Shown here piece after piece: positions 23,896 to 35,124 of a DNA stretch of 64,000 nucleotides (position 1 is its first letter; each line of letters begins with the position of its first letter). Source of the DNA: Chrysoperla carnea (lineage: Eukaryota; Arthropoda; Insecta; Neuroptera; Chrysopidae); contig NC_058337.1 in NCBI RefSeq assembly GCF_905475395.1, positions 67,848,368 to 67,912,367 on the forward strand. The letters run 5' to 3'. The translations under genes were made by a program, and so were the position numbers. The notes under the pieces are model-generated. The model was not told the DNA's origin. It made no database searches and worked only from the letters and a program-made list of their open reading frames with translations.

Positions 23896-26280
23896 CTACC
23901 TATAGTATTGTTGATTATTAGTCCATTGTTGATTAGGTTGATATTCATAACCTATACGTTGTTGAGGTGCTGGAGGAGCTTGAGCCGTAGGTGGATACGG
24001 AGCTGGTGCCGCTGCTGGTACATACTGCGGGGGAGCTGTTGGTGCTGCAAATTGTGGTGCTGGTGTCGTATACCCAGCTGTTTGATACGTTTGTGGGGCA
24101 GCATAGTAACTACCAGCACCTGGAGGTTGCGTAGTTGCTATGTGTGGCGGAGGTATAGTTAAATTATGAATCGGAGTCATCATGGGTTGTACAGGTGGAG
24201 CTAAAGGTTGAGCTGTCGGAGGTGGTATTGTATGTACAAGATTAGCAGCCGGGTGTGGAGTCATGGCAGGAGTGGTATGGGCGAGATTTGATACGGGATG
24301 TGCCATTGGAGCTACATATGTTGTTGGGTATTGATTATAATAGCTCTGTGGAGGTAATGTTTCATGTATAGGAGCTGGTTGTTGTACAACAGCTGTTTCT
24401 TGAATTGGAACTGTGATTAAGTTAGTTCGTAGTGTGTTCGATGTGTTTGTTGTGATTGTAGGGGTCGAATAATGAGGAGGACGATGTCGTAAATGTGATT
24501 GGTGTGAGGCTGAAACATCGTGCATGCTTGATACTGTTGGAGGTGGTACTTGTTGGGGAGCTTGTTGAGGCGCTTGTTGAGCACTATTTCTTGGATCATG
24601 ACTTAAATTCATTTGACTCATGTGTTGATGAATCATTTGCTAAAATGGAAAAACAATGTTTAGTAATATTTTTAACGAAAACTTCGTCTATTCAGGATTC
24701 AACTTAAAACGTGTATGAATTTAAATTTTTTATATGGTATTACGTCACAAAAGAAACTATCAAGGTCTTATGAATACTAATGGGACCAAGAACAAACTTT
24801 TCAACACGTTTAAGTGATACCCTGTAATTTTGCATACCGTTTTCAATCTTGGTGGCGGCACCGATGTGGTATGTTGAGGCTGTTGATGTTTTTCTACAGG
24901 TGGCTCTGGTGCCGGTGGTAATTTATTGACAATAGCCGCATATATTTCTTGGGAAGTTGGAGGTTGATTTGTAGTTTGTTGACCAGACGGTAAATGACGA
25001 TGATTTATGTGTGCTTGTAAGTCACGCTAAAATATATTTACGCTCAATGAATATTAAATTTTTGCAAATTGTCTATCAAAATGGCAAATACGTTAAATTC
25101 AATTCAAGTTTTTAAATGGATTTTTATACCTGTGAGAGATATGTACGTCTACATCCAGTATTCCCATAGCGTGTACCCGCATGAGTACACATAAATACCG
25201 TCCCAAGACCAGTTTGTTCAACACGAGTTACTTTTTCCATACATCTAGGACATTGTTGAGCTTCACGTCGAGCACACCATAGACAAAATACATGTTTACA
25301 TGGAATCTGGAATTAAACGGATGGTTTTTTAACATTATAAAGCGTTATGAACTTGGTAATCCTTAAAATTTAACAGGAGTTGCATGAAATTGTCTTGCTA
25401 GTAAAATAATATTATTTGACAAACATTTACTTAGAATATATGTATTTTTTCGCATACAGATTATATAGATAATTGCTAAGGTAGCTTAGCAGTACGTTAA
25501 TTTGATGAAATGTCTGAGTAAATTTTAAAGAATAATTAATGTAACAACAAAAGTATACACAATTAGTGAAAATCGAGTCCGCATGCAACTTCTTATCAAA
25601 TCAGTTGAAGCATCAGCTTAAAATGCTCGTAAATATGCTAGTTTGTATTTAAAAAAATTTTTTAAGAAACCGGTAGTTCCTCTGAAATATTTAAACCTGT
25701 GAAAGTTTATGTAAAACTTCCTACAGAAAAAATACTTAAGTATTTGGAAAAATTAATAAAGAAAACTTACCATTCGTCCATAAATCAAAATTGGTTTCAA
25801 ACATTTGTCACAACAGTGAATCATAGGATTCAACACTTTTTCACCTATTAAATTAACTTTATGCGACCAATCTAAACGTAACATTGGTTCTGGTGGACCA
25901 CGATTTAGCGTTGTAAAAGTAGGTGCTTCTAATTGCGATATATCAGCCTCTAAATCAACTAAAATTGGAATTCAATTATAAAACAATTTAACTTTTATAT
26001 ATAAAATCAAATGATTACTTTTCGGTGGTGCATTCTCATCATTTTCTTGTATATTCTCAGTCGATTCTTGAGCATCTTCAACTGTTTCCATAGCTTTTGT
26101 ATCAACATTTTCAGTACTAGCTGCTTGTTGAATTTCGACTGTTTCTTCATCACTTTCTATTATATTTTTAATTGCCTTTTTACCACGTCCTCTTCCACGA
26201 CCCCGTCCACGTCCACGCCCGCGACCTCCACGACCACGGCCCCGGCCTCTTTTTGGAGGTGAATCGTCATCCATTTTCAT
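23896..26280 (-). CDS. Hakai: Hakai (CBLL1-type) RING E3 ubiquitin ligase
   Basis: Five exons (26280-26019, 25958-25771, 25306-25130, 25026-24838, 24639-23896) join in frame to ~519 residues. The N-terminus has an Arg-Gly tract (residues ~10-35), a likely RNA- or DNA-contact segment. The RING spans residues ~137-173: CCDKCLKP, then [19 protein letters not shown] and PRC. It is followed by the Hakai-specific atypical zinc finger ([19 protein letters not shown], then [11 protein letters not shown]). RING plus finger form the phosphotyrosine-binding HYB fold known in this family. The rest is Pro/Gln-rich low complexity. Hakai is known to ubiquitinate phosphorylated E-cadherin and to stabilise the m6A methyltransferase writer complex. 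The start could be the first or third codon (MKM). It is divergent from HMGXB4 across ~380 bp. Confidence 0.95.
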
Positions 26281-26345
26281 TATGAAAGTTTATACAAGTT
26301 TTATATAAAATAAAATAACACAAAAAATTTGGAAAAAAAATCTTA

Positions 26346-26412
26346 ATTTATTAATACGCCGGGTTCGAGCTCAAAACCTCACAAATGATTGAAATGAAAG
26401 TATACCACAAGC
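26346..26412 (-). repeat. tRNA-like (SINE-type) fragment
   Basis: Reading the minus strand, GCTTGTGGTATACTTTCATT is followed by GAGCTCGAACCCGGCG, which resembles a pol III B box near the 3' end of a tRNA-derived SINE head. It lies in the Hakai-HMGXB4 promoter spacer. Low certainty. Confidence 0.3.
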
Positions 26413-26659
26413 TCATTATGTATATAAAGTATTGAAAACTTTTTTTTAAAGTTTATGAAACCTTTTCTATTATAAAGAAATAGAAAAGGTTATATTCAAT
26501 TATATATTTATAAAATTTAATAAATTTCTAAAAATTATTGCTTAATACGCTCATGTTGCAAAAACTAAAATTCCCCCAGAAAAAAAAATAAATTTATGTT
26601 TATTAATATTTGACAGCTCCCGGGATATTTATTCTACACCTTGGAAAATTGATTCGGAA

Positions 26660-29600
26660 ATGGAAGGATATCCACAAAAAAAATTAAAAACTGAAGGTAA
26701 GTTTATTTATATTTAGAATTAAATTTTTTTTTTTAAATAAATTTTATCTAATACAAAGTGGGAACTTGGTATAACAATAAATTAAAACTATATTTTCTTC
26801 TAACTATTGTTAATTATTTTTAATTAATAAGATTTTACATAATTTAAAAGTTGCAATATGCTAAATTAAATAAATTTACTAGGAGAAAAATGTTTATTTA
26901 GGTAAAATCATAAACTTAAAGATATGGCGAAGTGGTTTTTCTTGTCGATATCTGCGGTGCAGTGACTGATATGATAATTTCAGGAATGCTTCTAATTTAT
27001 TTCGCTAATTCTTATTCGCAAAAGTTTAAAAATACCAAAATTTTGTATTTTAAACAATGTTACGTTATTGCGTTAGAGTAAAATTGTATTTCCATTTTTG
27101 CGTTTTTGTTTATATTTACATTTTATAAGTTTGTGAGTGATGTTTAGTTTTTTCTTTCCAAATAATCTTAAGTTGGTATCATTGTAAAATAGTAAAATAC
27201 GTCAATATTTTGTCAAACTTTTGGAAGCACATGTTTCGAAAGCAGCACTAAAAAAGAAAAAAACAATTTCGTAAAAATGTTGCGACGTCAAGCAAGATTA
27301 CGTCGAGAATATTTATACAGAAAAACTGTCGAAGCAAAACAAAAATCAATTCAAGATAAAAAGGATAGATTAAAACATCATCTAGAAGAAAACAAAACAA
27401 TTCATGGTGATTTACAATCAAAAGCTTTACACTATCAAAACAAAATCGAATGGGAAGATGGTGGCCCAGAGCTAGCCGCTTTAGTTGGTGGTGAAAGTGG
27501 AGGTGCAGTTGCAAATTCTCAAGATGATGAATATCGATATGCTGGGGTAGAAGATCCGAAAATTGTTATAACAACCTCCCGTGATCCAAGTTCTCGATTA
27601 AAAATGTTCGTTAAAGAATTACGTTTAATATTCCCAAATGCACAGCGTATGAACCGTGGTAATTATGAAATGAAACAGTTGGTTAATGCTTGTCGGGCAA
27701 ACGATGTTACAGATTTTATAATTGTTCACGAACATCGGGGTGTTCCAGATGCTTTAGTAATTTGCCATTTACCATATGGGCCAACAGCATATTTTAATAT
27801 GTCGGATGTTGTAATGCGTCACGACATTCCAGACATTGGTACTATGTCCGAACAGTATCCACATTTAATATTTCATAATTTTAAAACCAAATTAGCCGAA
27901 CGAACAATGAATATTTTGAAGTATTTGTTCCCAGTACCTAAAGAGGATTCGAAACGTGTAATTACTTTCGCTAACCATGATGATCTAATTGTATTCCGAC
28001 ATCATACGTATAAAACTGTAGATAGAAAAGTTGAGTTAAATGAAGTTGGACCTCGATTTGTATTAAAATTGTATCAAATTAAATTAGGAACCTTAGATGT
28101 AGAAGATACCTCTGAAAATGAATGGGTGTTACGACCATATATGAATACAGCACATAAACGTCGGTTTTTTAGCGATGAAGACGGTTGGAAACAAGAAGAT
28201 GAATAGTTTGTTAATATTTTGTAAATTTATGTATTTTTTAAATAAAACTTTCATATTACATCTTGAGTAAATTATTCAAAAAACCCTTATTTTTATTTTC
28301 ATGTTAATTTTGTGAAATTAACTATTCACTGGTTTCCATCATAAGATCTATCGTGAAGCTTTCAACTTTATTCACGATATGGTCTCATAAAAAACTTAAA
28401 CCGCAAAATTTATCTAAATATTTCAGTCATAAGTTTATGAGTAGTGTTAGTATGTCCTGAATCACAAATATAAGATTATGATTCTTTTCTGAACCCTTAT
28501 TTTTATTATCATCTTAATTTTGTGAAATTAACTATTCACGAGTAAACGTCGCTAAAGATTGCACTGGTTTCCATCATAAGATAGTCTCTATATATCTATC
28601 GCGAAACTTTCAACTTTATTCACGATATGGTCTCATAAAAAACTTAAACCGCAAAATTTATCTAAATCTTTATTTCAGTCATAAGTTTATGAGTAGTGTT
28701 AGTATGTCCTGAATCACAAATATAAGATTATGATTATTTTCTGAATCACAAAGTATTAACTTAAGAACGTCCCCAAATGAGTGTATGAGAGTGTATATTT
28801 GAGACTTGCGCTTTAAATTTTGGTTGTTTATTTTTTTATAAGAAATAACTTTTACATTTAAACTTTTATTCTATCTCTAACGGCTTGCAAGATTAACGAG
28901 ACCAAAAAAAAACGAAAATTTGCACAAATACTTCAGCTAGATTTTTAAATTAACTTTTCTTTTGTTGAATGCATAGCTTTTTGTAATTTGTAAAAAACTG
29001 ATTAAAACCCCCCAAAGAAGGGGACTAGGTACGCCCCTGAGAGGTCGACTTTTTACGAAGTTTTTACAGCCTAATAGCTAAACAATTGTGAAAAATTTCA
29101 AAAATGCATTAGATTTTTAGATATTTAGTTTAATTGTACTACTAAAGATTTAGAGAAAATCACTTATACAAGAAATAGCACACAAATGCCATTCATTTCA
29201 TCACTTTAAACGAGTGTCGCATATTATAATTTTTTTATAGGATAGGATAGGAAATATAATATTAGTTTTCCAAATTAATAGGATTTACATTTTAAAAACG
29301 CAAACTTTTACAGCTTAAATCTAAAAATTTAACACCGTAAGGGATATTAAAAAATTTACCTACTTATAAAGGGCATTAACGCATATAGACGATTTAAAGA
29401 TGATCCTGAAGAAGAAAACATGATTTTTTGGAGACGACCTTAAACAAATATGATTTTGATTTTATAATGTCAGAAAATAAGTAGTTTTCTTTATTTTTAA
29501 AATATCTTATAATATAAAAATATCTTGATATAAGATTTTGTAGAAAAATATTTTATTTTGGAATTAATTGATGGCAATGACTAATAAAAGATACACTAAA

Positions 29601-31480
29601 TTTTTTAAGAAAGCTAATCTTTATAAAATAACGACATTTAATGAAAACACTTTTTCGTAAACCTTCGCCGGAAATGAATAAAAAAATTTTGTCTGTTGTC
29701 TAAATTAAAGTGTGCATTTATTCGATTTTCAATAATAAGTTATGTTCAAAACAATTTTTCGACAACTAATTAGACAATTTATTAGATTTACCATCAAAAT
29801 TTTTAACCCTCTTTTCCATTCCCCGGAATCAAGTGTCGAAAATCGAGAGATCGGGAGCAATTCTATAGAGATCTCCCTTTATGATGTTTATATTCACCAA
29901 ATCAGTTGTGAAGCCCTTACCAAACTTGTCTAGATTTTATATTACCGTGATTCCCATAAGACCATTGATAAAAACAATTTTACATATAAACAATTTTATG
30001 TAGGTGATTTGGAAGTAACTGGAATATCGCGAAGTGGACGAGTTCGAAAGAAATCATCAAAATTGGTGGATTTCGAGTCACCAGATGATTTAGATAATCG
30101 ATATAAAAGACATATTCCTACAACTCCTCAACGCAAATTTCCAGAAATGTCACCAGACAGTTCCCTTTTACATCAATCTACACCAGTACGAAAACCTGTT
30201 GCACCTCCAAATTATCAAGCGCAAGGTGCAGTAGAACAAGACGATTTAATACGGAATGAATCATATGAATATGAAGAATATGAAGAAGATCCAGATTATG
30301 ACAATGATTATTATGGGGAACCAAATGAGGCTTCAAGCATCGAAAGCGATTCGGGAAGTGATGGCGATGAAGCAAGTGATACACCAGGATTTCGACGTCT
30401 TGATGATCATGCAGAAGAAACACCCAGCCATGGAAATCAAAGTCTTTACATGCAAGAGAAATCAAAGAAGAAACTTATTATAAAAGATGGAAAAATAGTT
30501 GGCCGAACAAAAACTCAACGGAAAGATAAAGGTAAGACCAGATGTACTGCGTACATGTTATGGGCAAAAGAGGTACGTCATCAATTATTTCAAAATACGC
30601 CCAATATTGATTTTTCAACAATGTCAAAAAAGTTAGGTGAACTTTGGGCCACCGTGCCAAATAATAAAAAGTTCACTTGGCGTAAAAAGGCAAAGAGGCT
30701 CAACTCTAAAACATCCATACCAATAAATACTAAATTTGCAAATACAGGCAAAAATAATAAATTTATTAATAAAAGAAGTCACCCAAAGATGACATCACCA
30801 TCGGCGTCACCACCATCATTACAACTTGGTGTACCATCAGTTGTTGGCACAAATATACAAATTTCACCACCGGATCCAAAAAAATTAGTGGGCGACAACA
30901 CTACTTTATTTAAGGTGTCTGGAACGCAGCCCGTTGATGTAGCAGCTCATCTAAAGTTACTAGGAGAAAGTTTAATGATTATTGGTGAAAGGTTAAAAGA
31001 ACACGAGGTATGTTATTCAATGTATTTTAATAACATGCAGAATTCTCAAAAAATTGAAATTTAAGTTACCTATTAAAAAAAAAAAAAACTTATTGTTAGT
31101 AAAATAGGGAATACGGGGAATGCAGTACAGGTTGGTACATAACAGCGGATTAATTCCCAATTTGATCATTCATTTGATATTTCACCTAAAGAAATTTTTT
31201 TCTTCAGAATACTGAATAGCACAAATATACAAATTATCAATTTGAGAGAATTCTGTAAATATTTTAATTTGAAAATAATAATAACTATTTTGGTTGTGTA
31301 TAAAAGGGACAGATTGCAGTATCTGGCAGCTTATCTGTACTACTAGACTCCTTGTTATGTGCTATGGGTCCGTTATTATGTATTACACAACAAGTACCAG
31401 AGATTGGAGAACATGGCAGTCCACCTGAACAATTGGCGAAAACACTTGATAATATTGCATATATTATGCCAGGACTTTAA
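26660..31480 (+). CDS. HMGXB4: HMGXB4 (HMG-box protein), hosting IMP4 in intron 1
   Basis: Exon 1, 26660-26696, encodes [12 protein letters not shown]. Exon 2, 30004-31007, opens [19 protein letters not shown]. Exon 3, 31307-31480, encodes [18 protein letters not shown] and ends MPGL-stop. Phases agree and give ~404 residues. An acidic middle (~80-130) precedes an HMG box at ~185-250 ([33 protein letters not shown]), then a Ser/Pro linker and a conserved C-terminal helical domain (~315-404: [20 protein letters not shown]). HMGXB4 proteins bind chromatin and act as transcriptional regulators. Intron 1 is 3.3 kb and contains the whole IMP4 gene. The exon 3 acceptor was chosen at 31305-31306 rather than six bases later because it restores the family's EGQIAVSG junction; that choice is inference. 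Confidence 0.9.
27277..28206 (+). CDS. IMP4: IMP4, U3 snoRNP Brix-domain protein
   Basis: One uninterrupted 309-residue frame (human IMP4 is 291). The N-terminus [20 protein letters not shown] is the conserved IMP4 opening. The Brix domain runs from ~residue 85 ([34 protein letters not shown]) to ~275, including [20 protein letters not shown] and the C-terminal [19 protein letters not shown]4 with IMP3 and MPP10 acts in the nucleolus in 18S rRNA processing, helping U3 pair with pre-rRNA. AATAAA at 28241-28246, 35 nt past the stop, supports an independent transcript. The gene lies wholly inside HMGXB4 intron 1 on the same strand. It has no introns, but no other retrocopy signs (the frame is intact and there is no A-tail). 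Confidence 0.96.
   Translation: MLRRQARLRREYLYRKTVEAKQKSIQDKKDRLKHHLEENKTIHGDLQSKALHYQNKIEWEDGGPELAALVGGESGGAVANSQDDEYRYAGVEDPKIVITTSRDPSSRLKMFVKELRLIFPNAQRMNRGNYEMKQLVNACRANDVTDFIIVHEHRGVPDALVICHLPYGPTAYFNMSDVVMRHDIPDIGTMSEQYPHLIFHNFKTKLAERTMNILKYLFPVPKEDSKRVITFANHDDLIVFRHHTYKTVDRKVELNEVGPRFVLKLYQIKLGTLDVEDTSENEWVLRPYMNTAHKRRFFSDEDGWKQEDE
28281..28743. repeat. Tandem duplication, two units of ~210 and ~250 bp
   Basis: Unit 1 (~28281-28491) and unit 2 (~28492-28743) both start AACCCTTATTTTTATT and share TTTTGTGAAATTAACTATTC, TGGTTTCCATCATAAGAT, CTTTCAACTTTATTCACGAT, ATGGTCTCATAAAAAACTTA and AGTAGTGTTAGTATGTCCTG. They differ mainly by short insertions in unit 2, implying a recent duplication. 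Located in HMGXB4 intron 1 just downstream of IMP4. Confidence 0.85.
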
Positions 31481-32136
31481 AAGTATTTATCCTTTTTTGT
31501 AATAATTACAATTTTATTATAGTGGTACTTTTCAAAAGAATTTGATTCAGTCTTATCAAAAAATATATTTAATAATCATGATTTTTTTTTAATCTACACA
31601 TTTTAGTTTCTTAGGATATTAAAAACTTTACGACATTGGAAATTTTTTGTCTGGACGACGTCATCACAGATATGGTGAGCATATTCATTGTTTGAAATAT
31701 AGTTTATTTTGTAATTTTTATAAAAAAAAAAGTGTTTAAATATATTAAGATATGTTTCGATGCAATGAGTGAGTTTATATTTATTTATAATAATTACAGT
31801 CAAACCTGCTAATAACTACACTGCATGACATATTAGTTAAGTTGATAATGACTTCCTGAAAGTTCATACCGAGTTTATATTACACATTTTTAATTCCATC
31901 CAAAAACATATGTGCCGTTTTCGCCCACGCGAATTTAAAAAATAAACAACCGAAAATTGTGCCGTGCAAGTAATCCTTATGGATGATTTCTATTTCAATT
32001 ACAATTACACGAAATACATACGACATTCACTTCATTCGTATTTCCCTCATATTCACTATTATTTCATGTTAACCAATTGTGGTTATTAAACCGCTGGCAC
32101 CGATTTTAACCCAGGTTAAGAAAAACGACTTATAAC

Positions 32137-33225
32137 CAGGTTCGTAACTAGAGCGTGGCAAAGGAGGCACCCGCCACCGGCGCATAAGAAATATAGGCAC
32201 AAAACAAAAAGTATGTTTTATACGTAAAACAAAAAGTTAGTAAAGCATCATGTAAAAGGCGGTCATTAATTTAAATAAAGTCATAAAGTTAAAAAATTCG
32301 ATTTCTTTGATAACACAGGCAAATTTGATCTGATTTTATTAGAATTTTTTATGAAACCCACTAATTTTGGGTTATTTTTATCAGCTGTGGTGCCTGTTTT
32401 TCGCTAACTATCACTTATGTGCTTAATTCCGGGACCAGGATTCCACATGACCCAAATTTAGTAGGATTACATACTTGGTTTATCAAAATTGCATAAAATT
32501 TGGATGTAATAGAGAAAAATTAAATTTTTTTATTCTGGTGACGTCATAAAGTTAAAAAATTTGATTTTTTTGATACCCCACGCAAATTTGATCCATTCTA
32601 ATTGGAATTTTTTTTGAAACACACTAATTTTGGATCATTCTTTTCAGCTGTGATGTCAATTTTTTGCTATCTATCACTTATATGCTAAATTCTGGGACCA
32701 GGACACCAAATTCTTGAAACTTATTAGAGCTAGGTTAAATTGATCACAAATTAGAAAATGAGACCCCAATTTAGTAGGATTACATACTTGGTTCATATTC
32801 ATCAAAATTGTCAATATGGTACTTTTTGATACCTTTTAATGAACAGTGAATATATTAATAATAATTACAATTTTAATCCAATTTTGTTTGTATTACTCTG
32901 TATTATTTTACTTTATTTATCATCAACAAAATATCGATTTTGTAGGTTAATCAGTTCCTTATGCAAAAGACCCCAGAACCATTTAGGAGATTAATGAGTT
33001 CCTTGTTTTGCTCGGAAACGCAGAGAAGAATCAATACTTTAATTGAGTACTCTATCATTTGAATAAATGACACGTTTATGGCGACTCTCCCCCATTTTGC
33101 TTTTACTCTTATGTTAAATACTATCAGTATACGAATTTTCATCAAAATCTTTAGAACCGATCCCGATATATATCGCGCAAACTAAATACATGCCACCGGC
33201 GCTATGTACCCTCGTTACGGCCCTG
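32137..33225. mobile_element. TIR-bounded element with internal ~250-bp duplication
   Basis: The ends CAGGTTCGTAACTAGAG and the inverted CTCGTTACGGCCCTG, plus subterminal GCCACCGGCGC on both sides, look like hAT-type termini. No clean target duplication was found. Inside, two tandem related units (~32279-32515 and ~32538-32830) share GTCATAAAGTTAAAAAAT, CTAATTTTGG, CTATCACTTAT, GGGACCAGGA and TTTAGTAGGATTACATACTT. No ORF: a non-autonomous element. Confidence 0.55.
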
Positions 33226-33987
33226 GTTGCAAAAATTCAGAACCATTAGAATTTTAATAATTTTGAATGGTTTTAAGTCGTCCGTTTGTTTTCGAGATGT
33301 TTTGAAAAGAACTCATTTTTTATCGTTTAGTTTCTCATGGTTTTTCTTAATTTTTGTTATTCTCGAAATGTGCATTTTATTCACCTATTGATAAGGTGTA
33401 ATGTCTCTTATAGTCAAGTTCATAAATACATGCTGCTATGTACAAACGGCAACTGTACATAATACATAACCATTATCGATTATAGGATTTAATTAATATT
33501 TTAAATTGTATCGTAGCTTAGGAAAAAGGAAAATTGACTATATCTCTATTATCATGTGGAGTGAACCGTTGATCACAGAGACAAAAGTGTTAATTTTTTT
33601 TATCATTTCCTATTCAATTTTAAAAATTAATGACAATCGTTTATTTTTTTAAACCGCGTTCATACGCAGTTATTACTCGATGTCATTACAAAGTGCTTGA
33701 CTGTAGTTATTTTTAGTTATTTAAGATGCGGAAACAATTTTACGATTTTTTTATGTTGTGTAAATATGGCGCAATGTATGTTGTATACATACAGTGTGTC
33801 ATTTCAAAAGTATCCATCCACCCTTACTAACTCTTTATCTGATGTGATTGTTGTTTTGTGTGCAAACATGTTTATTTAAATACCGCGGGGGGGGGGGTCA
33901 AAAATGGTACCTATAAAATTTTAGGTTTCATCTCTTGACCCCCAGCTACCCCAACTTTGAAATTTCAAATGACACCCCCCTATCTTG

Positions 33988-34202
33988 TTATACCTCATTT
34001 GCAAGAGCATAAAATTCTCAATTCAACCATGATAAAAAAAATGAAATCGATCGATTGGTTATTAAGATAGACCACACAGAAGATGGAAGGTATGAAACTA
34101 TGAATTCCATCTTCTGTGTAGTCTATCTTAAGAACCAATCGACCGATTACATTTTTTTATCATAGTTAAAGATATATTTATGCTCTTTTAAATCAGGTAT
34201 AA
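33988..34202. repeat. Long hairpin / foldback element, ~100-bp arms
   Basis: The left arm (33988-34087) pairs with the right arm (34108-34202) across a ~20-nt loop. Paired blocks include TTATACC/GGTATAA, AGAGCATAAA/TTTATGCTCT, ATGATAAAAAAA/TTTTTTTATCAT, CGATTGGTT/AACCAATCG and CACAGAAGATGG/CCATCTTCTGTG. Identity is high near the loop. It is followed directly by (AT)n. Confidence 0.8.
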
Positions 34203-34204
34203 TC

Positions 34205-34290
34205 AAAATATATATATAATATAATATATATATATATATATTTAAATATATATATAATATAATATATATATATATATATATATTTTGGTA
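34205..34290. repeat. (AT)n microsatellite
   Basis: Near-pure AT dinucleotide tract with two similar ~40-bp blocks separated by TTTAAA. It abuts the foldback element. Confidence 0.9.
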
Positions 34291-35124
34291 CCGAATCACT
34301 TTGGCGCTAACGGAAATGACGTAGCGGACTTGTTGACATAGGAGACATCGTCCCAAACGTTATTTCGCTTAAGCCTGTCATTTCTATATTTAGATGCTTC
34401 GTAATTTATCGAATCAAGAAGAAGAATAGTCGAATTACCTTAATTTCTTCGTAGTTTGAATTCTCCGACGATCCTACATAAAAGTTTTATCATGTTGGCA
34501 GGAAGTCTAGTAGGTGAAGAGGGCAGCCAAATCGACCAAAGCGCTGTTATCTTATAAAATTTGCAATAAATTATGCACTTTATTTAAAATATGGCAGAAT
34601 TTCAATTGTTCTTTCAACAATCCTGCTAAGGAAGACTTTATCTACCGATTTTAATTGAAACCTTTTTACAGCTCACTTTATAGATATAACACATATTATG
34701 TGTTAATACAATAGCGGGATGCCACGATAGCATAATTAAACATACAGAAATCAAGATTTAAAAAAAATTTTTTACTCACTTTTGCTTTGGACCGCCAAAA
34801 ATCTACACCTGGTATATAAGAGAATATCTAACAAGTTTAATCCAATCAGAGTATTTGAGGAGGGATGCTTATGCTATGGAAACTTGCAACTTTAAATATT
34901 TCTGTGTTTCTTTTCACATTTAATTAAGCAGTCGGATTTTTATTTTTTTAGAAACCTGAAAATAAGCCTTGTTTTTTTTTTTTATCTAATCCGCCTACTT
35001 GCGAATTTTGGGAGTTATCAAAAATCTGTCATTCTGTGTTTGTATAAATGTCATTATTTGTATTACATTTATATATGCTTTTTTGGAAAGTTTTCTTTCC
35101 TCAATTTAATCATAAATCTACATA

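Larger units (their letters stand above)
31481..35124. other. 3.6-kb gap between HMGXB4 and CFAP157
   Basis: Contains a TIR-bounded element (32137-33225), a C/G homopolymer-rich patch near 33885-33980, a long hairpin (33988-34202) and an (AT)n tract (~34205-34290). No recognisable coding sequence. The CFAP157 promoter must lie in the last part, but no motif can be called. Confidence 0.45.

Noticed and set aside
27277-28206. IMP4 as a processed retrocopy
   Set aside because: It lacks introns, but the frame is intact and full length, with its own AATAAA and no A-tail or flanking duplication seen; a functional gene is the simpler reading.
30178-30465. His/Leu-rich minus-strand frame opposite HMGXB4 exon 2
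   Set aside because: Antisense shadow of the acidic HMGXB4 coding exon.
32951-33145. 64-residue minus-strand frame
   Set aside because: Lies inside the TIR-bounded element and has no transposase features.
34205-34290. Promoter TATA cluster for CFAP157
   Set aside because: It is an (AT)n microsatellite ~830 bp upstream of the start codon, not a core promoter.
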